DNA of 7,759 nt from Paenibacillus sp. (GTDB lineage: Bacteria > Bacillota > Bacilli > Paenibacillales > NBRC-103111): contig JARBUQ010000202.1 of the NCBI GenBank assembly GCA_029239545.1, positions 1-7,759 of the forward strand. Direction: 5' to 3'. The notes below the pieces were generated by a model. That model was not told the origin of the DNA. It was given only the letters and a program-made list of their open reading frames with translations, and searched no databases. A program made the position numbers and the translations under genes. Of the stretch, positions 1 through 4,793 are shown in pieces. Position 1 is the first letter of the stretch. Every line of letters begins with the position of its first letter.

Positions 1-546
1 ACGCGCTTCGTCCTGCGGGATGAGCGTCTTCGCCAGCCCCTCTATACGAATGCGTGTGGACGGCTTGGCAATATCGTCCTGCAGCAGAAAAAACCGCGAT
101 AACACCCGCATCACATTACCGTCAACCGCGGGTTCCGGCTTATTGTAGGCGATGCTCAGAATCGCTCCCGCCGTATACGGCCCCACGCCTCGAAGCGAAG
201 ACACCTCGGCCAATGTATCCGGCACGATTCCTCCGAACTGCTCCTTCACTTGGCGTGCGGCAGCCTGAAGATTGCGGGCACGCGAGTAATAGCCCAGTCC
301 CTCCCATAGCTTAAGCACTTCTTCCTCCGGTGCATCGGCCAAAGCCTCGATGGTGGGAAATTTGTCCACAAAGCGGTTATAATAAGGAATAACAGTGTCC
401 ACACGGGTTTGCTGCAGCATAACCTCCGAAATCCAGATCGAATATGGATCACGGGTGCGGCGCCAGGGCAAATCGCGATTATGTTTTTTATACCAGCGCA
501 ATAACGGTTCAGAGTAAATATGGATAAAATTCGCAGATTGATTCAT
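1..546 (-). CDS. mutY: A/G-specific adenine DNA glycosylase MutY, 5' part (runs off the left edge)
   Basis: MutY removes adenine mispaired with 8-oxoguanine or guanine, the last safeguard of the GO base-excision repair pathway; it acts in the cytoplasm on DNA. The 182 codons present form one open frame that is still open at base 1. They carry the family's hallmarks: the SEVMLQQT motif with the presumed catalytic Glu41, GLGYYSRARN around residues 83-92, the helix-hairpin-helix LRGVGPYTAGAI around 118-129, and VDGNV with the presumed catalytic Asp142. The start ATG follows an AGAGGAG ribosome binding site (552-558 on the plus strand) at 5 bases. MutY proteins are usually about 350-390 residues, so the rest of the glycosylase domain, the iron-sulfur cluster loop and the NUDIX-like carboxy-terminal domain would lie outside the window. 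It diverges from the AraC-family gene. No convincing -35/-10 pair was found for it. Confidence 0.97.
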   Translation of the reverse strand, partial: MNQSANFIHIYSEPLLRWYKKHNRDLPWRRTRDPYSIWISEVMLQQTRVDTVIPYYNRFVDKFPTIEALADAPEEEVLKLWEGLGYYSRARNLQAAARQVKEQFGGIVPDTLAEVSSLRGVGPYTAGAILSIAYNKPEPAVDGNVMRVLSRFFLLQDDIAKPSTRIRIEGLAKTLIPQDEAR

Positions 547-589
547 GATAGCTCCTCTTTGTGTTACTAGTCATGCAGGCCTAATTGAG

Positions 590-598
590 TGGTATACT
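590..598 (+). promoter_or_regulatory. Candidate extended -10 promoter for the AraC-family gene
   Basis: TGGTATACT matches the extended -10 form TGnTATAAT with one mismatch. No good -35 hexamer lies 16-18 bases upstream, which extended -10 promoters tolerate. Transcription would start near 605, inside the left arm of the inverted repeat at 599-684, leaving a leader of about 135 bases. This is inferred from motif match only. Confidence 0.35.
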
Positions 599-684
599 AG
601 TACAATGTCCAACCTTCGACGTTATCCTTAGAGCGCACATAGAGCGATCACGCTTAGGTACATAAGCAGCGCCGACATTGTACT
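599..684. repeat. 11-bp perfect inverted repeat with widely spaced arms, between mutY and the AraC gene
   Basis: AGTACAATGTC at 599-609 is the exact reverse complement of GACATTGTACT at 674-684. The arm centres are 75 bp apart, about seven helical turns. The left arm begins right after the candidate -10 at 593-598 and would cover the start point. The right arm lies in the leader. Such paired sites fit a dimeric regulator that can bridge two operators by looping, but a long-loop RNA hairpin or chance are alternatives. The repeat is seen directly; its function is inferred. Confidence 0.5.
629..646. repeat. Direct repeat TAGAGCG, phased one helical turn apart
   Basis: TAGAGCG occurs at 629-635 and again at 640-646, start to start 11 bp. 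Tandem half-sites on one face of the helix are the usual binding-site layout of AraC-family proteins, whose two helix-turn-helix motifs contact successive major grooves. It sits between the arms of the 599-684 inverted repeat, about 100 bp upstream of an AraC-family gene, so autoregulation is possible. It is a short repeat and could be chance. Confidence 0.35.
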
Positions 685-740
685 TGAATGATAAATGATA
701 ATTATGCTTCTTATTCCCCATCCGACAAGGGAGGCTGTTT

Positions 741-1595
741 ATGCTATCGCTTGGTGAAATTGCCGCCCAGCTCAACCGATTCGTCTTCTCTCTGCAGCTG
801 ATTGGTCATCAAAAAACAGAAGTAGCCTGGACCCAGCAGCTGCGTACGATCCGCCACCATTCTTTTTGGCTCATCGTTAAAGGAAAAGGCACCTTCAAGA
901 TCAACGGCACGCTGTATCCCGCAGAGCCCGGCAAGTTATTCTTCTTCGTTCCGGATATGCTCGTGGAGAGAAGCGCTGATCCTGAGCAGCCTATCGAATA
1001 TTACTTCGTACGTTTTCATTATAAAGAAACCTACGAGGAGAAGGAACAGTGGATTTCGCGAAGCGCGACGGAATGCTCCTTTCCCTTGCAGGGCATGTAT
1101 GCAACGCAAAATACGCCGCAGCTCATTTATCTCATGGAGCAGCTGTTCGCATTGTGGCAGCGCCGTGGACATCTGACCGCTATGCGCCGCAAAATACTGC
1201 TCCATGAATTTCTGCTCGCCTTCCTGCAGGATCTCCGAGCACAAAGAATCGCTGGTGATACTACAGCAGCCATCGAGTTTACACAGGAATTCATGGCCCA
1301 GCATTACCAGGAGCCGCTCACGCTCGAGCAATTAGCGCAGCTCGCTGGTCTCAGTGTCAGCCACTACTCCAGATTGTTCAAAAAATATATCGGGTACAGT
1401 CCTATCGACTTCCTTACCCATCTGCGGATGGACCGGGCCAAGGAGCTGCTCGTGCTTTCGGACTACCGATTAAAGTCTATTGCCGCCAGTGTAGGGTATG
1501 TGGATGAGTTTTATTTCAGCCGTATTTTTAAAAAAGTAATAGGCTTCTCCCCTCGGGATTATGCCAAAAAACATCGGGCCGAGCCCGGACAGTAA
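741..1595 (+). CDS. AraC-family transcriptional regulator with amino-terminal cupin-type sensor domain
   Basis: A 284-residue DNA-binding regulator. Residues about 37-100 (HHSFWLIVKGKGTFKINGT and the following PGKLFFFVP) look like the small beta-barrel (cupin, AraC_binding) domain that senses a ligand in AraC and its relatives. The carboxy-terminal third holds the two helix-turn-helix motifs: the first spans about 191-236 (LTLEQLAQLAGLSVSHYSRLFKK), the second about 243-279, ending in GFSPRDYAKKHR, the diagnostic family ending. Length is typical. The ATG follows AAGGGAGG (727-734) at 6 bases. No membrane segments or signal peptide are visible, so it should be cytoplasmic. The ligand and target genes cannot be read from the sequence: no sugar-uptake or catabolic operon adjoins it. 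It diverges from mutY, and repeats in the shared gap are candidate operators. The next gene starts 71 bases downstream with its own promoter-like sequence. Confidence 0.93.
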   Translation: MLSLGEIAAQLNRFVFSLQLIGHQKTEVAWTQQLRTIRHHSFWLIVKGKGTFKINGTLYPAEPGKLFFFVPDMLVERSADPEQPIEYYFVRFHYKETYEEKEQWISRSATECSFPLQGMYATQNTPQLIYLMEQLFALWQRRGHLTAMRRKILLHEFLLAFLQDLRAQRIAGDTTAAIEFTQEFMAQHYQEPLTLEQLAQLAGLSVSHYSRLFKKYIGYSPIDFLTHLRMDRAKELLVLSDYRLKSIAASVGYVDEFYFSRIFKKVIGFSPRDYAKKHRAEPGQ

Positions 1596-1609
1596 CTAGC
1601 AAGCCCTAT

Positions 1610-1638
1610 TTGACATCATTTCGGCCAAGTAGTAAGCT
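1610..1638 (+). promoter_or_regulatory. Candidate sigma-A-type promoter for the small membrane protein gene
   Basis: A perfect -35 hexamer TTGACA (1610-1615) is followed after 17 bases by TAAGCT (1633-1638), which keeps the most conserved first, second and last bases of the -10. The start point would be near 1645, just ahead of the ribosome binding site at 1652-1660. This fit also argues against reading the TTG at 1610 as a start codon. Confidence 0.5.
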
Positions 1639-1651
1639 AGCTTTGTCATTC

Positions 1652-1660
1652 GAGGTGATC
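1652..1660 (+). promoter_or_regulatory. Ribosome binding site that sets the start of the membrane protein gene
   Basis: GAGGTGATC pairs with the 3' end of 16S rRNA and lies 6 bases before the ATG at 1667. It rules out the TTG start at 1610, which lies far upstream of it. A TTG at 1664 is also within reach and would add one residue. Confidence 0.7.
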
Positions 1661-1666
1661 AAATTG

Positions 1667-2224
1667 ATGGATATCAAATCGGTTCGCAGCTATAATCCTT
1701 ACCTATACATATGGGGAGCTCAATGGATCGTCGGTGCCCTCCTGGTTTACTTCTTGAACTTGGAGACTGATGATCCCAAGGTAACGACCACCACTTGGGC
1801 AGCTGTTCTACTTACATTAATATCGTTCGGAGTACGCTTCTGGAAGCGCAAGAACACTGAAGGCCATGATGTATTGACGCAGTCACGACAACAAGCTCAG
1901 CTTCGATTCGGCAATCGTTCCCGGCTGATCCTGCTTTGCGGTTATTTGATCCTATGTGCTGCGCTGCTGATTCACGCTGGACAACAGAGCTATTACTTAT
2001 TCGACGTATCGCGCGCTCTTGTGCTCGGAATAATCTACATGATCCTCGGCATCATGCTGGGCAGTGCCTTCCTATTACTGGCTATGTGGCTGTTGACGCT
2101 TACTGCGATCCTTACGATCTGGTATTTAGGCTTCGCACCGCTCGTTCTGATGTTCTTCGGCGGCTGGAGCCTGATAGCTTGTGCGCTTATCCTGCATATC
2201 AGAAGCAAGTCGGCATCCCGTTAG
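1667..2224 (+). CDS. Small polytopic membrane protein of unknown function
   Basis: A 185-residue protein that I do not recognise. Hydrophobic stretches at about residues 12-30, 44-59, 86-104, 116-136, 138-155 and 157-176 suggest five or six membrane spans. Between the second and third lies a charged stretch (about 57-86), rich in Arg, Lys and Gln, that is probably cytoplasmic. The carboxy terminus is short and basic. There is no signal peptide, no catalytic motif and no transporter signature that I can name. The ATG is chosen because of the GAGGTGATC ribosome binding site and the promoter-like sequence just upstream. It follows the AraC-family gene in the same direction and could be its target, but that is only inference from proximity. 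Its TAG stop overlaps the stop codon of the convergent dehydrogenase gene. Confidence 0.75.
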   Translation: MDIKSVRSYNPYLYIWGAQWIVGALLVYFLNLETDDPKVTTTTWAAVLLTLISFGVRFWKRKNTEGHDVLTQSRQQAQLRFGNRSRLILLCGYLILCAALLIHAGQQSYYLFDVSRALVLGIIYMILGIMLGSAFLLLAMWLLTLTAILTIWYLGFAPLVLMFFGGWSLIACALILHIRSKSASR

Positions 2225-2994
2225 CCTCCCAGATTACGCACATCCAGTATGCTTCCTGCAGCAAGCTCAGTGTTAGTCAGAGCCTGCAACAGCTTGGAGG
2301 CTGCATCGTCCGGGGACACCAGTTGACCCGTCTCGTTAAGCTCGAGAAATCTGCCCAGATGAACAAAATCTTCGGGATCCGTGTCCCGAATAACCTTCTG
2401 CATGGGTGTATCTACAACGCCTGGTGCGATAGAAAGTACCCTTACCGGGTATGATTCGTTTTTTTGTTCTGCCCCTACACAACGCGTGAACATATCCAAC
2501 CCTGCCTTGGAGCTGCAGTAGCTGCTCCATCCTTCATAAGGCGAGCGCCCCGCTCCCGAGGAGATGTTGAGCACTGCTTTATCACCCTGACAAGCGGATG
2601 TATGCCGGATGAAGGCAGAAGTCAGCACCATCGGTGCAATCAGGTTAAGCTGTACGTTTCTGGCTGTCTCCTCCGCGCTGCATCGTTCTGCCGGGGCAAT
2701 CGGCTGTACAATTCCGGCGTTGTTGATCAGATAGACAGCATCATACTCTGTTATATTTATTGTCTCAAAAATGCGATCCATAAGCGGCTCAAGCAGCTCC
2801 GTATGAACAAGATTACACTTATACCAATCCAGTTTACTATTGCTGCCTGCTGAGTCTGCCACCGCTTCTTCCAATAGAGCTTGATTCTCGGTTCTTGATA
2901 TCGCCGCAATCCTTGTATGGGCTTGACCGAGCAGGCTGCGTACAATCGCTTCTCCCAAGCCCTGCGATGCTCCTGTTACAATAACTAATCTCAT
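2221..2994 (-). CDS. Short-chain dehydrogenase/reductase, YueD-like (benzil or sepiapterin reductase type)
   Basis: A 257-residue cytoplasmic NAD(P)H-dependent oxidoreductase of the classical SDR fold. The cofactor motif TGASQGLG is at residues 7-14, NNAG at 91-94, a structural Asn at 117, and the catalytic set Ser145/Ser146, Tyr159 and Lys163 in YCSSK. Arg34 after the second beta strand (ISR) favours NADPH. The overall pattern resembles Bacillus YueD, a (S)-benzoin-forming benzil reductase of the sepiapterin reductase group; the true substrate is unknown. The start is placed at 2994 rather than at the in-frame ATG 18 bases upstream (3012), because GAAGGAG (3004-3010) lies inside that extension at a correct 9-base spacing and the upstream ATG has no ribosome binding site. 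It diverges from the cytochrome gene over 40 bases, so its promoter probably lies inside the cytochrome coding region. Its stop overlaps the stop of the convergent membrane protein gene. Confidence 0.93.
   Translation of the reverse strand: MRLVIVTGASQGLGEAIVRSLLGQAHTRIAAISRTENQALLEEAVADSAGSNSKLDWYKCNLVHTELLEPLMDRIFETINITEYDAVYLINNAGIVQPIAPAERCSAEETARNVQLNLIAPMVLTSAFIRHTSACQGDKAVLNISSGAGRSPYEGWSSYCSSKAGLDMFTRCVGAEQKNESYPVRVLSIAPGVVDTPMQKVIRDTDPEDFVHLGRFLELNETGQLVSPDDAASKLLQALTNTELAAGSILDVRNLGG
2974..2982 (+). promoter_or_regulatory. Candidate extended -10 promoter for the cytochrome gene
   Basis: TGTTACAAT matches TGn followed by a five-of-six -10 hexamer. It lies inside the first codons of the divergent dehydrogenase gene, and would start transcription near 2989, about 46 bases before the cytochrome ATG. 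No -35 hexamer is evident. Confidence 0.3.
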
Positions 2995-3003
2995 TGCTGA
3001 CAG

Positions 3004-3010
3004 CTCCTTC
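3004..3010 (-). promoter_or_regulatory. Ribosome binding site that sets the dehydrogenase start
   Basis: On the minus strand GAAGGAG lies 9 bases before the ATG at 2994. It falls inside the longer possible reading frame that starts at 3012, so the longer start is rejected. Confidence 0.75.
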
Positions 3011-3022
3011 ATCTATTCGTCT

Positions 3023-3030
3023 GAGGTGAT
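3023..3030 (+). promoter_or_regulatory. Ribosome binding site that sets the cytochrome start
   Basis: GAGGTGAT lies 4 bases before the ATG at 3035, with GAGG 8 bases from it. The GTG at 3026 is part of this site and is therefore not the start. Confidence 0.7.
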
Positions 3031-3034
3031 TTCT

Positions 3035-3418
3035 ATGTTACTTGAACGATTAATGCGTCCACAACGATCGCGCCGAACAACTGCACTGTTGGCAGGCTTC
3101 ACCCTGCTGACTTTGTCACTTGCAGGTTGCGGCGGGGAATCGGGAGATTCTGCTGCAAAAGGAAATCCCGAGCTTCTAAGTAATGCCTCCGCTGATATCC
3201 AGACCGTCTACAAGAAAAGCTGCCTATCCTGCCATGGAGGAGGGCTGGAGGGACGCATTGGTCCCCGAACCGATCTTACACAGGTAGGTGGACGATTGAC
3301 AGCGGAGCAGATTGAAACCCAAATCCGCAAGGGCGGCAACGGCATGCCTGATTTTCAGGGCAGCCTGAAGCCAGAGCAAATCACAGCCTTGAAGGATTGG
3401 TTGTTCAGCTTGAAATAA
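3035..3418 (+). CDS. Lipoprotein class I cytochrome c (c550/c551 type)
   Basis: A 127-residue membrane-anchored electron carrier on the outer face of the cytoplasmic membrane. The amino terminus is a lipoprotein signal peptide: a basic region with Arg and Lys up to residue 14, a hydrophobic stretch at about 17-28, and the lipobox LAGC with the lipidated Cys32. A short Gly/Ser/Glu-rich linker follows. The mature domain has one haem c site, CLSCH (Cys63, Cys66, His67), and a GMPDF motif whose Met104 is the likely distal axial ligand. Length and layout match the small cytochromes of Bacillus (CccB-like c551), which pass electrons to terminal oxidases. Haem attachment would need a cytochrome c maturation system elsewhere. 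The dehydrogenase gene diverges from it and acpS converges on it; a hairpin 23 bases after the stop can end its transcript. Confidence 0.93.
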   Translation: MLLERLMRPQRSRRTTALLAGFTLLTLSLAGCGGESGDSAAKGNPELLSNASADIQTVYKKSCLSCHGGGLEGRIGPRTDLTQVGGRLTAEQIETQIRKGGNGMPDFQGSLKPEQITALKDWLFSLK

Positions 3419-3440
3419 TTGTCGGCATAGCTGTACAAAC

Positions 3441-3473
3441 AACAAGCGAAGGATGGTTAATCCTTCGCTTGTT
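3441..3473. terminator. Hairpin shared by the cytochrome and acpS 3' ends, probably bidirectional
   Basis: A perfect 14-bp stem (3441-3454 with 3460-3473) closes a 5-base loop. Downstream of the stem on the minus strand the sequence is T-rich (GTTTGT), fitting termination of nadE-acpS. On the plus strand the only T-rich stretch is within the stem end, so termination of the cytochrome transcript is less certain. The acpS stop codon (3457-3459) lies in the loop, and the last acpS codons form one arm. Confidence 0.7.
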
Positions 3474-3852
3474 CAGCAACCGCGAATGCAGCAGCCGTCG
3501 TCTCTGTGTGTGTAATAGTCAGGTGCAATCGGACTGCCGATTCGGAGTATCCTAGACGCTCCCAGGCTGATGCCGACACGCTGCATACCGGCTTCCCCTG
3601 TCGATCCGGCAGGATACACATATCCTGCAGACCCAGCTGGCGGCCGATCCCGCAGCCGAGCGCTTTGGCCATAGCTTCCTTGGCAGCGAATCGACCGGCA
3701 ACAAACTCCGCCAATCGCCCCTTACGGGTAGCAGCCAGCTCGCGCTCTTCAAGAGTCAGAACCCGTTCAATGAATCGCTCACCATGGGATTGTCCCAGGA
3801 TGCTGCGTATTCTGGAAATTTCGGTTAAATCTGTCCCAATCCCTATAATCAT
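3457..3852 (-). CDS. acpS: Holo-[acyl-carrier-protein] synthase AcpS
   Basis: AcpS transfers the 4'-phosphopantetheine arm of coenzyme A to a serine of apo-acyl carrier protein, making it active for fatty acid synthesis; it works as a cytoplasmic trimer and needs magnesium. The 131 residues match the family's usual 115-135. Visible motifs are the amino-terminal GIGTDL with the metal-binding Asp8, the RFAAKEA motif with Glu59 and Lys58, and the carboxy-terminal LTITHTETTAAAFAVA strand. The start MIIGIGTDL is the canonical one. Its ribosome binding site is weak (GGGGA inside the end of nadE), and the gene begins 6 bases after the nadE stop, so translation is probably coupled. The stop codon lies in the loop of a strong hairpin. 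Confidence 0.96.
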   Translation of the reverse strand: MIIGIGTDLTEISRIRSILGQSHGERFIERVLTLEERELAATRKGRLAEFVAGRFAAKEAMAKALGCGIGRQLGLQDMCILPDRQGKPVCSVSASAWERLGYSESAVRLHLTITHTETTAAAFAVAEQAKD

Positions 3853-3858
3853 TATGAA

Positions 3859-4668
3859 TTAAATCCCCGGAATCGGAATGCGCTTATGCTCGGTGCGGAT
3901 ATATTGTCTCTCCAGCTTTTCCTTGGCTTCGGCGCTAATTTCCCGGCCTTCCAAGTAATCGCTGTTCTCTTCATAAGTAATTCCGAGCTCTTGCTCATCC
4001 GTCTGTCCTTCCCAAAGTCCCGCTGTCGGTGCTTTCTCGAGTACGCTCTGCGGTACGCCAAGTTCGACAGCAAGCAGCCGCACCTGACGCTTGTTCAAGC
4101 TGCTAAGAGGGGTTACATCCACTGCTCCATCCCCGTACTTGGTGAAGAAGCCGGTTATCGCTTCAGATGCATGATCGGTACCTACCACAATGAGCTTCAA
4201 GTCAAAAGCGAGCGAATACTGCACAACCATTCGAGTGCGGGCTTTGATGTTGCCTTTGTTCTCCTTGCTGATATGGCGATGAATGCCCAGGTTCTTGAAC
4301 CCGAATTCGACTTCAAGGGCGATCTCATCAACCGACTGCTCGATATTAGTCTCTACCTTATGGGTAAGCTGGAAAGCTTCGGCTACAGCATAGCTGTGCG
4401 CAATGTCCACTTGCTCGCCGTACGGCTGGAATACACCAAGCGTGATATATTCACGCCCTGTCTCCTGGCTTAGCTCATCAGTAGCTTGCTTGCATAGACC
4501 TGCTGCCACTGCGCTGTCCACGCCGCCGCTGATTGCGATAAGCAAGCCGCTCATATTGGCCTGCAGCACGAACTGCTTCAGGAAATCAACTCGCTTGCGA
4601 ATTTCTTCCTTCGGATTAATCTGAGGTTTGACCCCTAACTTCACAATGATCTCCTGCTGTAAACTCAT
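3859..4668 (-). CDS. nadE: Ammonia-dependent NAD(+) synthetase NadE
   Basis: NadE adenylates deamido-NAD with ATP and then amidates it with ammonia, the last step of NAD synthesis; the enzyme is a cytoplasmic homodimer. The 269 residues match the short, ammonia-dependent form without a glutaminase domain. Key motifs are the PP-loop SGGVDS at residues 47-52, YGEQVD, the stretch KARTRM, and the long conserved block VGTDHASEAITGFFTKYGDG followed by VDVTPLSSLNKRQVR. The start at 4668 (MSLQQE) is preferred over an in-frame ATG at 4704, because AAAGGGAG lies 8 bases ahead of it and within that extension. It leads the nadE-acpS pair, has a good promoter at 4707-4734 and follows the ankyrin gene, after which no terminator is seen. 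Confidence 0.97.
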   Translation of the reverse strand: MSLQQEIIVKLGVKPQINPKEEIRKRVDFLKQFVLQANMSGLLIAISGGVDSAVAAGLCKQATDELSQETGREYITLGVFQPYGEQVDIAHSYAVAEAFQLTHKVETNIEQSVDEIALEVEFGFKNLGIHRHISKENKGNIKARTRMVVQYSLAFDLKLIVVGTDHASEAITGFFTKYGDGAVDVTPLSSLNKRQVRLLAVELGVPQSVLEKAPTAGLWEGQTDEQELGITYEENSDYLEGREISAEAKEKLERQYIRTEHKRIPIPGI

Positions 4669-4676
4669 GGTTTCAT

Positions 4677-4684
4677 CTCCCTTT
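4677..4684 (-). promoter_or_regulatory. Ribosome binding site that sets the nadE start
   Basis: On the minus strand AAAGGGAG lies 8 bases before the ATG at 4668. It also lies downstream of the -10 element at 4707-4712, whereas the longer start at 4704 would be at the transcription start itself. Confidence 0.75.
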
Positions 4685-4706
4685 CCGTACTTTTTTATAT
4701 ACATTC

Positions 4707-4734
4707 AGTATAGACTACCCGCGGCATTTTTCAA
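4707..4734 (-). promoter_or_regulatory. Sigma-A-type promoter for nadE-acpS
   Basis: On the minus strand the -35 TTGAAA (4729-4734) and the -10 TATACT (4707-4712) are separated by 16 bases; each hexamer has one mismatch to consensus. The start point would be near 4700, giving a leader of about 32 bases that contains the nadE ribosome binding site. Confidence 0.7.
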
Positions 4735-4793
4735 GCTGTGGGGCGAAAAGCCTTAGTTGTCATCCGCGTCCATCCGTTATTGTTGCGAAAAAA

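Noticed and set aside
590..605. GntR-like operator TGGTATACTAGTACAA with TxGTA and TACxA half-sites
   Set aside because: The palindrome is imperfect, no GntR-family gene is in the window, and the same bases are better explained as an extended -10 plus one arm of the 11-bp inverted repeat.
690..708. Fur-box-like AT-rich stretch (TGATAATTATGCTTC) before the AraC gene
   Set aside because: Only about 10 of 14 defined positions match the 7-1-7 Fur consensus and the second half-site is poor; AT-rich leaders give such matches by chance.
581..775. Minus-strand open frame of 64 codons across the mutY/AraC gap
   Set aside because: It overlaps the AraC start and the repeats, has no ribosome binding site, and its translation shows no recognisable pattern.
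1575..1587. Hairpin CGGGC-CGA-GCCCG at the end of the AraC gene as a terminator
   Set aside because: The stem is only 5 bp, it lies inside the coding sequence, and no T-run follows.
1936..2454. Plus-strand open frame of 172 codons across the convergent junction
   Set aside because: It is out of frame with both the membrane protein and the dehydrogenase, which have ribosome binding sites and coherent proteins; it is a shadow.
3886..4473. Plus-strand open frame of 195 codons opposite nadE
   Set aside because: It lies wholly antisense to nadE, which is unmistakable by motif, and has no ribosome binding site.
4669..4793. Possible terminator between the ankyrin gene and nadE
   Set aside because: Only a 3-bp GGC/GCC stem could be found and no T-run follows a stem, so read-through from the ankyrin gene into nadE is more likely.
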